From NCBI GenBank assembly GCA_017629245.1, contig JAGBXO010000002.1:1-64000 (forward strand): a stretch of DNA of 64,000 bases. The letters run 5' to 3'. Shown one piece after another: positions 9,867-19,190 of the stretch. How positions within the stretch are numbered: the stretch's first letter is position 1; the number at the start of each line of letters is the position of its first letter. The DNA is from Alphaproteobacteria bacterium (lineage in GTDB: Bacteria > Pseudomonadota > Alphaproteobacteria > Rs-D84). The notes beneath the pieces are model-generated. The model had not been told where the DNA came from and searched no databases. It worked only from the letters and a program-made list of their open reading frames with translations. A program made the position numbers and the translations under genes.

Positions 9867-11081
9867 TTCATGTCGCAAACTGTCAATTGGGTTTAATTTT
9901 GCCGCCTTCATTGCAGGCATAACGCCAGATGACAACCCAACAATAACCGCAACCGATACAGACAAAACAACCGGCCAAATACTGAATGGCACATTATAAC
10001 CCAACACAAATCGACCGACACCCTGGGACAAGCCAACGCCAACAACCAATCCAATCATAGAACCAATAAACGAAATTAAAACAGATTCTGACAAGAACTG
10101 GATAATAATCATGCGTTCGCGCGCCCCGATGGCCTTGCGTATGCCGATTTCGCGTGTGCGTTCGGCAACGGACACCAACATCATATTCATAATACCAATT
10201 GCACCAACCAACAGCGACACAGCCGCAATAGCAATCAGTAATAATTTCATATATCCTGTCACAGTTGTCATTGTTTCCATAACCTGTTTCATATCCATGA
10301 TTTGAAAGTCGTCTTCAGCATCTTCTTTTAATCTGTGGCGTTGACGCAACAGTGCACTGATCTGTTCAATTGCCAGGTTATTATCAGATTCTGCAAACAG
10401 TTTTAAAGCAACCATATTTACCGAGTTTGGAAAACGCGAACCCTGCAAACGCTTTTTTAATGTCGTAATTGGAATTATTACCATGTCGTCTTGGCTGCCC
10501 ATGGCGGAATCCCCCTTGGCCTTGGTCACACCAATTACAACGAACGGCGTGTTTTGAACACGAATTACTTCGCCAACTGGATTTTTTGGCAACCCCAGTT
10601 CTTGGGCCGTTTCAGGACCAATTACCGCGTATGTTGATGCGTTGCGGACTGCAGACTGGTCAAAGAATGTGCCGTATTCAACCTCTACATTCTGAACGGT
10701 TGCATAGTCTGGATATACACCAACCATAGATGTTGCCCAGTTTTTGTTCCCATAAATTGCCTGGGCCATACCATTTTGAACCGGACTCACCGCCATAACA
10801 TCGGGCAATTGACCGATAAATTCTGCATCTTGGATTGTCAGGGTATTGCGATTGCCGGTACGAACACCCGCGCTTTGTGCTGCGCCGGCACGTATCATAA
10901 TTGTATTTGTTCCCAGGGATGAAAACTGGTCCGTTATCTGCTTTTGCACGGTTTCACCAACGGCAACCATTATAACCACCGCCATAACACCAATGATAAT
11001 ACCCAAAACCGTTAAAAAAGAACGGATTTTATTGCCGCTGATTGACAGCCATGATTCTTTTAAAATATCGCCAATTGTCAT
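9864..11081 (-). CDS. MacB-type ABC transporter permease
   Basis: A 405-aa inner-membrane subunit of the MacB/FtsX class. One N-terminal transmembrane helix (FLTVLGIIIGVMAVVIMVAVG), a large periplasmic MacB_PCD domain (about 45-270), then three C-terminal helices with the hallmark EIGIRKAIGAR coupling motif. I chose the start at 11081 (MTIGDILKES) because it has a strong GGGGGGG Shine-Dalgarno. The longer frame to 11135 would overlap the ATPase gene and adds non-homologous residues. It lies 16 bp downstream of its ATPase. With MacA- and TolC-like genes at 25-27.5 kb it may form a tripartite efflux system; substrate unknown. Confidence 0.9.
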   Translation of the reverse strand: MTIGDILKESWLSISGNKIRSFLTVLGIIIGVMAVVIMVAVGETVQKQITDQFSSLGTNTIMIRAGAAQSAGVRTGNRNTLTIQDAEFIGQLPDVMAVSPVQNGMAQAIYGNKNWATSMVGVYPDYATVQNVEVEYGTFFDQSAVRNASTYAVIGPETAQELGLPKNPVGEVIRVQNTPFVVIGVTKAKGDSAMGSQDDMVIIPITTLKKRLQGSRFPNSVNMVALKLFAESDNNLAIEQISALLRQRHRLKEDAEDDFQIMDMKQVMETMTTVTGYMKLLLIAIAAVSLLVGAIGIMNMMLVSVAERTREIGIRKAIGARERMIIIQFLSESVLISFIGSMIGLVVGVGLSQGVGRFVLGYNVPFSIWPVVLSVSVAVIVGLSSGVMPAMKAAKLNPIDSLRHE

Positions 11082-11097
11082 ATTTATTCCCCCCCGA

Positions 11098-11823
11098 TTA
11101 TAAATTCTTGTCGTCGCGCGGCATTGGCCCGTCATAGTTTATTTTTCCATCACGAATATGAATTAGTCTTTGTGCATATTTCGCAATATCAAATTCGTGT
11201 GTAATCATCACAATTGTAATCCCCAGGTCACGATTTAACTGGCGAAAGAATTGTAAAATCTCGTTCCCCATCTTACTGTCCAGTGCACCGGTCGGTTCGT
11301 CCGCCAGAATCAGTTTTGGGTTGCCCGCCAAGGCACGCGCAATTGCAACACGCTGTTTCATACCACCTGATAATTGTGTTGGCAGGTATGATTCAAACTT
11401 TTCTAATCCCACCCGCTTTAACATTTCACGCGCACGCGATATACGCTCGTCCATCGGCAGGCCACGGTACATCAATGGTAACATAATGTTATCCAGGACA
11501 CTGCGCTTAGACAGCAAATTAAACTGCTGAAAAACAAATCCAATGTGTTCATTGCGAACAATTGCCAATTCATCTGATGTTAGCCCCGTTACATCACGCC
11601 CATATAATTCATATACACCTGATGTTGGCGTGTCCAGCGCACCAATAATATTCATACATGTTGATTTACCCGACCCAGAAGGTCCCATAACCGCAACAAA
11701 TTCACCGGCGCATACATCAAAGTTTATATCAAACAAAACCTGTTGTTCGCCCCCCAGTTCCAATGGAAAACTTTTGTTAATATGTTGCAGTGATATTATT
11801 GTTTCTGCACATTTCTTTTTCAT
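11098..11823 (-). CDS. MacB/LolD-type ABC transporter ATPase
   Basis: A 241-aa nucleotide-binding subunit with Walker A GPSGSGKST (about 52-60), Q-loop FQQFNLL, signature LSGGMKQR, Walker B LILADEP and switch His (VMITHE). The sequence belongs to the LolD/MacB/FtsE group, which energises extrusion from the inner membrane. It is co-transcribed with the permease that follows. In canonical MacB the ATPase and permease are fused; here they are separate polypeptides, as in many Yknyz/MacB-like systems. Confidence 0.93.
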   Translation of the reverse strand: MKKKCAETIISLQHINKSFPLELGGEQQVLFDINFDVCAGEFVAVMGPSGSGKSTCMNIIGALDTPTSGVYELYGRDVTGLTSDELAIVRNEHIGFVFQQFNLLSKRSVLDNIMLPLMYRGLPMDERISRAREMLKRVGLEKFESYLPTQLSGGMKQRVAIARALAGNPKLILADEPTGALDSKMGNEILQFFRQLNRDLGITIVMITHEFDIAKYAQRLIHIRDGKINYDGPMPRDDKNL

Positions 11824-11862
11824 GCTCTCTCGCTTTTTCTATATTCTGGAATATTATATCAT

Positions 11863-11889
11863 AAAAAAACGCCCCGTTGGGGCATTTTT
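11863..11889 (-). terminator. intrinsic terminator after the Yip1-domain gene
   Basis: GCCCC/GGGGC stem (11871-11875/11879-11883) with 3-nt loop. Read on the minus strand it is followed by seven T, so it ends the 11890-12486 transcript. Confidence 0.8.
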
Positions 11890-12486
11890 TTATAACAAGC
11901 ACGCTAATGTCGCACTGGTATTTTTCAACATAAACCATCCAATGCGATAATCTGTTAAATACACCGTCAGCAAAAATAACGCCAACACACCAATTACCAG
12001 GATTACACTGCCCCGCTTGCCCCGCATGCAATACAGCGATATATTGTAAAATAAGAATAAAATATAAATATCAACCAACAGACTGATAACCCACATTGAT
12101 GTGCAATTAAACGCCAATGCATTCAAAACCAATATCGCGGGATATATAAAAAATATTGATGCCAATCCCTTAATCGCAATTTCCCAGTCACGTTCACCGC
12201 CGGTGATTTCAGATACTAACATCATTAAACCACCCATAACAAATAACAATGTCACCGCCAACACAGGCACAATAATAATTGCAGTAAAGATTGCCCCCAG
12301 TGTAATTGTTGCACCACCAATCAATCTGATTGCCAATACCAGGCAGCCACCTAACAGACCATACAAGAATGCCTTTAACATTGATTCTTCCATGTTGCCG
12401 TCTGCAACAATTTTTGTGAAATAACGTTTCGGATTCACAATAATATTGCGAATATGATTAAATGCATTCTTAATTTTTTTCTTCAT
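11890..12486 (-). CDS. Yip1-domain integral membrane protein
   Basis: A 198-aa protein with a basic cytoplasmic N-terminus (KKKIKNAFNHIRNIIVNPKRYF) and five strongly hydrophobic helices. The N-terminal segment with a W/Y-F after Pro-Lys and the overall layout match the bacterial Yip1 domain family (YIP1 family proteins of alphaproteobacteria). The function of these proteins in bacteria is not established. It is divergent from der, sharing a 68-bp AT-rich promoter region. Confidence 0.72.
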   Translation of the reverse strand: MKKKIKNAFNHIRNIIVNPKRYFTKIVADGNMEESMLKAFLYGLLGGCLVLAIRLIGGATITLGAIFTAIIIVPVLAVTLLFVMGGLMMLVSEITGGERDWEIAIKGLASIFFIYPAILVLNALAFNCTSMWVISLLVDIYILFLFYNISLYCMRGKRGSVILVIGVLALFLLTVYLTDYRIGWFMLKNTSATLACLL

Positions 12487-12554
12487 AATTGCGCCCCTGA
12501 TTTGATTATTTATATTTTTGCTTTATAATTACAAAAAATCAATGGAAAAAAGCA

Positions 12555-13889
12555 ATGATAAAGATAGCAATTGTTGGGCGACCAAATACGGGCAAGTCCA
12601 CTTTATTTAACGCCCTGACGGGGACGCGCGATGCGCTGGTTCATGATAGACCCGGTGTCACACGCGATACAATTTCTGGCAACTTTCACGACCGACCATA
12701 CACGCTGTATGACACGGCGGGCCTGGAACGCGCAAATTCTGGCATTGCAGCCGATTCAACCAATATGGCGATTGATGCGGTGGCAAATGCAGATGCAATT
12801 TTATTTGTTGTTGATGGGCGTGTGGGGCTGACCAACGAAGATATGGATTGGGCAAAATTGGTTCGTCGTAAAACACGTGCACCGATATTGTTATTAATAA
12901 ACAAAAGCGAATCGGAAAAGCGTTTATCAAACATTCATGATTTCTATAAGTTGGGCTTTGGCGAACCGGTATTGGTATCGGCCGAGCATAAGCGAGGATT
13001 TGACAACATTTACGAATTTCTGGATAAAATCGCAGGTGAAGATGCAAACAAAGACGCACCTGAACGCGACGCAGATACGCGTGTAAAAATTGCAATCTTG
13101 GGTCAGCCAAATGTTGGAAAATCAACATTTGTAAATCGTGTATTGGGTGAAAAGCGTCAGATTGTTATGGACATGCCAGGCGTGACACGCGACACGGTTA
13201 AGATTCCAACAAAATTCTATGGTCGTGATATTGTCTTGATGGATACTGCGGGTCTGCGTCGCAAGGCGGGCGTGACAGATGATGTTGAAACACTGTCTGC
13301 ATTGAAATCACTGGACGCAATTGAAAAGGCAGATGTAGTTATTTTAATGGTTGATGCCACACGCAATATTGAAAACCAGGCGTTAGGAATTGCTGCGCGT
13401 GTTTACAACGCGGGTAAAATTCTGTGCGTTGCACTGAATAAGTGGGATTTAGTTGAACCAGAACTGCGTGATGAAAAATTATTAAAATTAAAGCACCAGT
13501 TTTCAAATTCTTTCCACCAGATTATCAAGCCGATGATTCTGGCGGTGTCTGCGGAAACAGGTACGGGCGTTCAAAATATGTTCCGCCGTATTTATGAACA
13601 GTGGGATATTTCATCTGCCCAGGCGCCAACCAGTTTGGTTAACCGCATTGTGGAAAAATTGGTTGCCGAACGTCAGCCACCGTTATCACGACTGAAACGC
13701 CCGATGAAGATAAAATTTGCGCGCCAAACAGGTCGTCACCCAATGCGTATAACAATCAATGTTGGTGGTGCGTCTGATATTCCAGAATCATACACGCGAT
13801 ATCTGCGACGTGGTTTGGCAACTGCCCTAAAATGGGAACATTTGCCAATCGTAATCGAATATGAAAAATCAGACAATCCATACGATTAA
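12555..13889 (+). CDS. der: ribosome-biogenesis GTPase Der (EngA)
   Basis: A 444-aa protein with two tandem G domains and a C-terminal KH-like domain, needed for 50S assembly. First domain: GRPNTGKST (about 8-16), DTAGLER and NKSE. Second: GQPNVGKST (about 183-191), DTAGLRRK and NKWD. The KH-like tail contains RHPMRITINVGG. In many alphaproteobacteria der follows a YfgM/BamB pair; here that pair is 17 kb away (29.6-31 kb). Confidence 0.97.
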   Translation: MIKIAIVGRPNTGKSTLFNALTGTRDALVHDRPGVTRDTISGNFHDRPYTLYDTAGLERANSGIAADSTNMAIDAVANADAILFVVDGRVGLTNEDMDWAKLVRRKTRAPILLLINKSESEKRLSNIHDFYKLGFGEPVLVSAEHKRGFDNIYEFLDKIAGEDANKDAPERDADTRVKIAILGQPNVGKSTFVNRVLGEKRQIVMDMPGVTRDTVKIPTKFYGRDIVLMDTAGLRRKAGVTDDVETLSALKSLDAIEKADVVILMVDATRNIENQALGIAARVYNAGKILCVALNKWDLVEPELRDEKLLKLKHQFSNSFHQIIKPMILAVSAETGTGVQNMFRRIYEQWDISSAQAPTSLVNRIVEKLVAERQPPLSRLKRPMKIKFARQTGRHPMRITINVGGASDIPESYTRYLRRGLATALKWEHLPIVIEYEKSDNPYD

Positions 13890-13894
13890 ACAAA

Positions 13895-13915
13895 ACGCCC
13901 AAACGGGCGTTTTTT
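13895..13915 (+). terminator. der terminator
   Basis: ACGCCC/GGGCGT stem, loop AAAC, then TTTTTT. Confidence 0.88.
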
Positions 13916-13929
13916 CATATAAGTTTACC

Positions 13930-13957
13930 TTGCAAAGGGGTAAATATACTATATAAT
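13930..13957 (+). promoter_or_regulatory. pnp promoter
   Basis: TTGCAA (13930-13935) and TATAAT (13952-13957) with a 16-bp spacer. Predicted transcription start is about 13964, giving a 100-nt leader. Confidence 0.65.
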
Positions 13958-13964
13958 TTATGGG

Positions 13965-14031
13965 GCGAAGATGAAATTGTTCCTTTGTGCATCTGGGGGA
14001 CAGGATGCAGAAAAGAATAATTTTTCTTCGC
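13965..14031 (+). promoter_or_regulatory. stem-loop in the pnp leader
   Basis: GCGAAGA (13965-13971) pairs with TCTTCGC (14025-14031), closing a 67-nt structure that contains an inner hairpin TGCATC/GATGCA (13988-13993/14004-14009). In enterobacteria pnp is autoregulated through a leader stem cut by RNase III and then attacked by PNPase; the position and size here suggest an analogous control, which is inference. Confidence 0.6.
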
Positions 14032-14064
14032 AGAATAAAAACAAATAAAAAAATGGAGTAAACA

Positions 14065-16236
14065 ATGTTATTTGGTTTATTTGGTAAAGATGAAAAAACA
14101 ACAAAATTAAATAATCCAATCGCTGTTGAAATCCCATATGGTGATGAAACATTGCGCTTGGAAACAGGTCGTATGGCAAAACAGGCAAATGGTTCTGTGT
14201 TGGCAACGATGGGTGGCACAATGGTTTTGGCAACAGTTTGTGCAGAAAAATCTGCGGTCGAAGGCCAAGATTTCTTTCCGTTGACTGTTGATTACCAAGA
14301 AAAATTTGCATCTGCGGGTCGAATCCCAGGTTCACGCGACCGTCGCGAAGGCAAGGCATCAACCGCAGAAACACTGACTGCGCGTTTGATTGACCGTCCA
14401 ATCCGTCCACTGTTCCCAGAAACATTCAAGAACAAGGTTCAGATTATCGCACAGGTGTTTTCATACGATAAAAAGAATCAGCCTGATATCTTGGCGATGA
14501 TTGCGTCATCTGCGGCATTGGCATTAAGTGGTGTTCCATTCCAGGGACCAATTGGCGCAGCGCGCGTCGGGTTTGCAGATGGTAAATATATCTTGAACCC
14601 ATCAAAAAAAGCGACCGAAGATTCTGAAATGGATTTGGTTGTTGCGGCGACCAAAGACGGCGTGTTGATGGTTGAATCTGAAATCGGTGAATTGGACGAA
14701 GCAACCGTTCTGGGTGCGGTAAAATTTGGTTTTGACGCACAACAAGATGTTATTCGTGCAATTAATGAATTGGCCGAGGCCGCCGGCAAAGAACGCTGGG
14801 CTGTGCCAGAAAAAACACCAGAACAGTTAACAATGGAATCAGAATTTGAATCTTTTGCTCCTGCGATTGAAGCAGCATTGCAAATCAAAGAAAAATTGGT
14901 TCGTTTGGAAACACTGTCTGAAATCCACACAATGGCCAAGGCACGTATTCCAGAATTATTCCCAGAATCTGAACGCGCCGCATCCACATTGGAATCATGG
15001 GCAGATGAAGTTATTGAAAATCTGACCGCGCGTATTATGCGTGGCAATATCTTGGCAGGAAAACCACGTATTGACGGTCGTGATAACAAAACCGTTCGTC
15101 CAATTGAAATTGAATTGGGTGTAATGCCACGCGCACACGGTTCGGCCCTGTTTACACGCGGCGAAACCCAGGCATTGGTGTCATTAACACTGGGCGGCGG
15201 CAAAGATGCATTACCAATCGAATCATTGGATGGCGCAGAAGAACGCGACTTTATCTTGAACTATAACTTCCCAGGTTATTCTGTTGGCGAATGCAAAGGG
15301 TTAAAGTCCCCAGGTCGTCGTGAAATTGGTCACGGTAATTTGGCATGGCGTGCAGTTCACCCAATGGTGCCAAGTCGCAGCGAATTTGACTATGTCATTC
15401 GTATTGTATCAGACATCTTGGAATCAAACGGTTCTTCGTCAATGGCGACAACATGTGGCGCAACATTGGCAATGATGGACGGTGGTGTTCCAATGAAACG
15501 CCCGGTTGCAGGTATCGCAATGGGTCTGATTAAAGAAGGCGATGATTACGCAATTCTGACAGACATTTTGGGTGACGAAGACCACCTGGGTGATATGGAC
15601 TTTAAAGTGACAGGTACAGATCAGGGTGTCACTGCGTTGCAGATGGATATTAAAATCACATCCATTACATTTGAAATCATGGAACGCGCATTGGCACAGG
15701 CAAAAGATGGTCGTATGCACATCTTGGGCAAGATTGAAAAGGCAATCAAAAAGCCACGTGATCATGTTTCTGAATATGCACCACAGGCATATACAATGAA
15801 AATCAACCCAGACAAAGTTCGTGAAGTAATTGGTAAGGGCGGCTCGGTCATTCAGGCACTGGTTCGTGAAACAAACACGATTATTGATTTGGAAGATGAC
15901 GGTACAATTAAAATTATGGCAACAGATAAAGAAGATGCGGATGCCGCAATCCAACGCATCAAAGATATTGTTGCCGAACCAGAAGTTGGACAAATCTATA
16001 AGGGGACTGTGTCTGGTATGAAAGACTTTGGTCTGTTCGTGAAAATTATGAATGGATTTGAAGCCATGGTTCATATTTCTGAAATTACTGGTGAACGTAT
16101 CGCAAAAATTGAAGATACAAAAATCAAAGAAGGCGATACAGTTTATGTTCGTTTCTTGGGCGCAGACAAACGCGGTAAAACACGCATGTCTATGGTTGGA
16201 ATCGACCAGAAAACAGGCGAAGAAATCAAGAAATAA
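14065..16236 (+). CDS. pnp: polyribonucleotide nucleotidyltransferase (PNPase)
   Basis: A 723-aa 3'-5' phosphorolytic exoribonuclease. Two RNase PH-like domains are visible (about 10-230 and 320-545, the second with GVMPRAHGSALFTRGETQ and the catalytic stretch LTDILGDEDHLGDMDFK), joined by an all-helical linker. A KH domain (KINPDKVREVIGKGGSVIQ, about 580-600) and an S1 domain (about 645-715, YKGTVSGMKDFGLFVKI) follow. Good GGAG ribosome-binding site. rpsO, the usual upstream neighbour, is not here. Confidence 0.98.
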   Translation: MLFGLFGKDEKTTKLNNPIAVEIPYGDETLRLETGRMAKQANGSVLATMGGTMVLATVCAEKSAVEGQDFFPLTVDYQEKFASAGRIPGSRDRREGKASTAETLTARLIDRPIRPLFPETFKNKVQIIAQVFSYDKKNQPDILAMIASSAALALSGVPFQGPIGAARVGFADGKYILNPSKKATEDSEMDLVVAATKDGVLMVESEIGELDEATVLGAVKFGFDAQQDVIRAINELAEAAGKERWAVPEKTPEQLTMESEFESFAPAIEAALQIKEKLVRLETLSEIHTMAKARIPELFPESERAASTLESWADEVIENLTARIMRGNILAGKPRIDGRDNKTVRPIEIELGVMPRAHGSALFTRGETQALVSLTLGGGKDALPIESLDGAEERDFILNYNFPGYSVGECKGLKSPGRREIGHGNLAWRAVHPMVPSRSEFDYVIRIVSDILESNGSSSMATTCGATLAMMDGGVPMKRPVAGIAMGLIKEGDDYAILTDILGDEDHLGDMDFKVTGTDQGVTALQMDIKITSITFEIMERALAQAKDGRMHILGKIEKAIKKPRDHVSEYAPQAYTMKINPDKVREVIGKGGSVIQALVRETNTIIDLEDDGTIKIMATDKEDADAAIQRIKDIVAEPEVGQIYKGTVSGMKDFGLFVKIMNGFEAMVHISEITGERIAKIEDTKIKEGDTVYVRFLGADKRGKTRMSMVGIDQKTGEEIKK

Positions 16237-16248
16237 GATTGATTCCTT

Positions 16249-16611
16249 ATGAGACCAGAACAATTGAATTGGACGGATAAACAGTGGGCGGAACATTTAA
16301 AATGTTCTGCCACTGATGTTCCAAGATTTAAAAAATATCTGGAAGAAAATTTTTGCTTGGTATTGTGGCAAGAGAAAGATAATAGTCTGAAATACGTTGA
16401 ACTTCAGGCGCGTCATGATACGCCGTCGGGAAATTTACGTTATGTCCCCATGGTAGTGTCTCAGGCTTTTGATATATCATTGAACGATTTGGTTCAATAT
16501 ACAAATAATACTTTCATTCCGTCACTTGTATTAAAGCCACATGTTGCGAAAATGCGTGGTGTGCCATCAAAAATTTTGCAAATGTTGCATATAAACGAAA
16601 AACAAAAATAA
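16249..16611 (+). CDS. hypothetical protein between pnp and ybaB
   Basis: A 120-aa soluble protein without signal peptide or membrane segment. The N-terminal 35 residues (NWTDKQWAEHLKCSATDVPRFKKYLEE) look like a small helical DNA-binding-type bundle, but I recognise no family. It starts 12 bp after pnp and ends 14 bp before ybaB, so it is probably co-transcribed with both. Confidence 0.6.
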   Translation: MRPEQLNWTDKQWAEHLKCSATDVPRFKKYLEENFCLVLWQEKDNSLKYVELQARHDTPSGNLRYVPMVVSQAFDISLNDLVQYTNNTFIPSLVLKPHVAKMRGVPSKILQMLHINEKQK

Positions 16612-16625
16612 CAGGGAGAGATAAT

Positions 16626-16925
16626 ATGGACATGGAAGCATTAATGGCCCAGGCTGCCGAATTACAGAACAAGGTTGCATCTGCCCAGGAACAATTGGGC
16701 AAGACCAAGGTTAAGGGCGTTTCAGAAAACGGTTCATGTATTATTGATATGACCGGGAAATACGATGTTTTAAACATAAAAATTCATCCAACAGTTCTGG
16801 CGCATGGCGCAGATGTCGTTGCGCAGGTTGTTTTGTCTGCATATCATGATGCAAAACAAAAAGCCGATGAATTAATTGACAAGGTTATGGGCGAAGCCAC
16901 TGCAGGTGTTCCCATGCCACAATAA
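16626..16925 (+). CDS. ybaB: YbaB/EbfC family nucleoid-associated protein
   Basis: A 99-aa protein (family 100-115 aa). N-terminal helix MDMEALMAQAAELQNKVASAQ, a central GVSENGSCIIDMTGKYDVLNIKI strand region and a C-terminal helix with AYHDAKQKADELI match the YbaB fold, a dimeric tweezer-like DNA-binding protein. It usually sits between dnaX and recR; neither is present here. Ribosome-binding site GGGAGAG precedes the ATG. Confidence 0.9.
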   Translation: MDMEALMAQAAELQNKVASAQEQLGKTKVKGVSENGSCIIDMTGKYDVLNIKIHPTVLAHGADVVAQVVLSAYHDAKQKADELIDKVMGEATAGVPMPQ

Positions 16926-16932
16926 TAAAAAA

Positions 16933-16956
16933 ACGCCCGATTGGGCGTTTTTTTTA
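16933..16956. terminator. bidirectional terminator between ybaB and rmuC
   Basis: ACGCCC/GGGCGT stem with loop GATT, flanked by A7 and T8. Confidence 0.9.
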
Positions 16957-17832
16957 TTCTTCACCGAAATCCATTTCACGCAGTTTTTCTGCGCGTGGTG
17001 CGATTTTTGAAATAGATGTTTGCAGTTGGTCAATATCCGTTTGTGCCTGGGCAAAATGGCGCGAAACATTCGCCGCACGGTCACCCAGTCTGGATAAATC
17101 CGTTAATAACATATCCAACTCTTTCTTTATCTTGGCTGCAACGCGTTTTATTTTTATATCAGACAAGACTGCACGAATTGTATTCAGTGTTGCCCACAGT
17201 GTTGACGGCGACACGATAAACACGCGTCTGCGTGCAGCGTATTCTATTGTTGCGGGAAATTCGCGATGCAGTATTTCAAAAATTGATTCTGATGCAATAA
17301 ACATCATCGCAGATTCTGCGGTTTGACCGGGAATGATATACTTTTCCCCGATTGCATCAATATGTTTGCGCACATCCAATTCAAATTGCTTTTTTGCCAT
17401 GCCATCATTGGTGTCCAGCATCATACGATTATAACTTTCCAGCGGAAACTTACTGTCAATTATCATATCACCCGGTGGATATGGCAGGCGTATAATACAA
17501 TCGGGACGAACGCCGCTATCTAATACAGACTGAAATGCGTATGTTTCGGGTGGCATTATATCACGCACCAGATCTTCCAGTTGCCGTTCGCCAAATGTGC
17601 CACGCGCCTGTTTATTACCCATCAGGATATTTTTAAAGTTTGCGATATCACCACTGATATTTTTCAATTCAATTGCATTCTGGGACAGCGCGCCCAATCT
17701 TTCCGCCAATCTTTCACGCAGACGGGCGTTATCTTCACGCAGGGATGATATATCAACCGTCGGTTTGCGCATTAATAGCACGACCAATAAAACAATTATT
17801 ATGAATAATAATACAAAAATATAAGTTGTCAT
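16954..17832 (-). CDS. rmuC: RmuC-family DNA recombination protein
   Basis: A 292-aa protein with an N-terminal membrane anchor (YIFVLLFIIIVLLVVLLM), a short coiled coil (SSLREDNARLRERLAERLG) and the RmuC nuclease-like core: RGTFGERQLEDLV, PDCIIRLP, IDSKFPLESYNRM and MFIASESIFEILHRE. It acts in limiting recombination at inverted repeats. Family members are usually 350-500 aa; this one has a reduced coiled-coil region but an intact core. Confidence 0.88.
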   Translation of the reverse strand: MTTYIFVLLFIIIVLLVVLLMRKPTVDISSLREDNARLRERLAERLGALSQNAIELKNISGDIANFKNILMGNKQARGTFGERQLEDLVRDIMPPETYAFQSVLDSGVRPDCIIRLPYPPGDMIIDSKFPLESYNRMMLDTNDGMAKKQFELDVRKHIDAIGEKYIIPGQTAESAMMFIASESIFEILHREFPATIEYAARRRVFIVSPSTLWATLNTIRAVLSDIKIKRVAAKIKKELDMLLTDLSRLGDRAANVSRHFAQAQTDIDQLQTSISKIAPRAEKLREMDFGEE

Positions 17833-17874
17833 TTCACTTTCCTTTGCTATTATTTATTATAAGAGGATTTAAAT

Positions 17875-18378
17875 ATGTTGCAAATGAAACTTTGTGGTGA
17901 TGTGGTTTTGCACACAGTATGCAGCCCCGTCGACCAAATTACACCTGACCTGTTGTCAACCATGGATGAAATGGTTGAAATGATGCGTGCACAAAATGGT
18001 GTTGGACTGGCCGCGCCCCAGGTTGGTATACTGTCGCGATTTTTGGTTATGCTGGACCCGGATTCTGAAACGGTTTACCGCATGATAAATCCGCGTATTG
18101 TATCATACGGCCCAGACAAGACGATTATGGAAGAAGGATGTCTGTCCGTGTTGGGGCATGACGGATTGCCGGTATATGCGAATGTTACGCGACCTTCGTC
18201 GGTTGTTGTTGAATGGACCGATGAACATGGTGAAAATAAGATGGCCGAGATGCATGGTCTGCCCGCCCGTATTGTTCAGCACGAAACAGACCATTTGGAT
18301 GGAAAATTATTTGTAGACTATCTGTCGCCATTGCGTCGTGAAATGTTAATGCGCAAGGTCAAGAAATTAAAGATATAA
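17875..18378 (+). CDS. def: peptide deformylase
   Basis: A 167-aa metalloenzyme that removes the formyl group from nascent proteins. All three motifs are present: GVGLAAPQVG (about 42-51), EEGCLSV and QHETDHLDG, giving the Cys and two His metal ligands and the catalytic Glu/Gln. It is followed 3 bp later by fmt, the standard def-fmt pair. Confidence 0.97.
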   Translation: MLQMKLCGDVVLHTVCSPVDQITPDLLSTMDEMVEMMRAQNGVGLAAPQVGILSRFLVMLDPDSETVYRMINPRIVSYGPDKTIMEEGCLSVLGHDGLPVYANVTRPSSVVVEWTDEHGENKMAEMHGLPARIVQHETDHLDGKLFVDYLSPLRREMLMRKVKKLKI

Positions 18379-18381
18379 GAC

Positions 18382-19188
18382 ATGAAGTTGGTATTGATGG
18401 GAACAAATTCGTTTGTTGTCCCAATCTTTGATTCGATTAAGAACGCCGGCCATGAAATAATGGCGGTATTTACGCGCGCACCACAGCCTATGGGACGCAA
18501 ACGCATTTTAACCCCGTCGCCGGTACACACATGGGCCACACAAAACGGCCTGGTGGTTCATACGAATATTAATGAATATAACTACAGTCCTGATATGGTG
18601 ATTGTAATTTCATATGGTGTTATATTGCGCGACAATGTATTAAATTCTGCGCCGGTTATAAATATTCACCCCAGTTCCCTGCCAAAGTATCGTGGCCCAT
18701 CACCCATTCGTACGGCGATTTATAATGGGGACAATACATCGGCGGTATGCCTGATGGATGTCACACCAGAACTGGATGCGGGCGATATTCATATGTGTCG
18801 CGATTTTGAAATTGGACCAGATGATACAAATGATACAATTGAACAGCGTGTATCGGATATTGCATCTGATATGCTGACGGAATACTTAAAAAATCCGTCC
18901 GCATACCCGGCCATGGCGCAAGATGGCACACCAACATATACAAAAAAGTGGACGGGAGACGACGAGATAATCGACTGGTCAAGTGGAGATATTGCAATAC
19001 ATAATCAGATACGCGCCCTGGGATGTGGGCGCACGAAAATAAATGGTGCAGATGTAAAGATTTTAAAAACTAAATTAAATAATCGCACAATGGAAATTCT
19101 GCAGGTGCAGCCCGCTGGGAAAAAACCAATGGATTGGCGCAGTTTTATAAACGGTCTGCATGGCGCAGAAATAAAATACGGAGAATAA
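18382..19188 (+). CDS. fmt: methionyl-tRNA formyltransferase (short form)
   Basis: Formylates Met-tRNAi for initiation. The formyltransferase core is intact: catalytic Asn94, His96 and Asp132 (NIHPSSLPKYRG; LDAGDI). At 268 aa it is about 45 residues shorter than typical Fmt, and the C-terminal OB-fold that binds tRNA appears reduced to about 65 residues (KTKLNNRTMEILQVQPAGKKPMDWRSFING). The loop usually written WRGAAPIQ here reads YRGPSPIR. The position after def supports the call. Confidence 0.92.
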   Translation: MKLVLMGTNSFVVPIFDSIKNAGHEIMAVFTRAPQPMGRKRILTPSPVHTWATQNGLVVHTNINEYNYSPDMVIVISYGVILRDNVLNSAPVINIHPSSLPKYRGPSPIRTAIYNGDNTSAVCLMDVTPELDAGDIHMCRDFEIGPDDTNDTIEQRVSDIASDMLTEYLKNPSAYPAMAQDGTPTYTKKWTGDDEIIDWSSGDIAIHNQIRALGCGRTKINGADVKILKTKLNNRTMEILQVQPAGKKPMDWRSFINGLHGAEIKYGE

Positions 19189-19190
19189 TC

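Noticed and set aside
15439-16296. 285-aa reverse frame opposite pnp
   Set aside because: Phe/Cys/His-rich composition and full overlap with the conserved pnp sequence mark it as a shadow frame.
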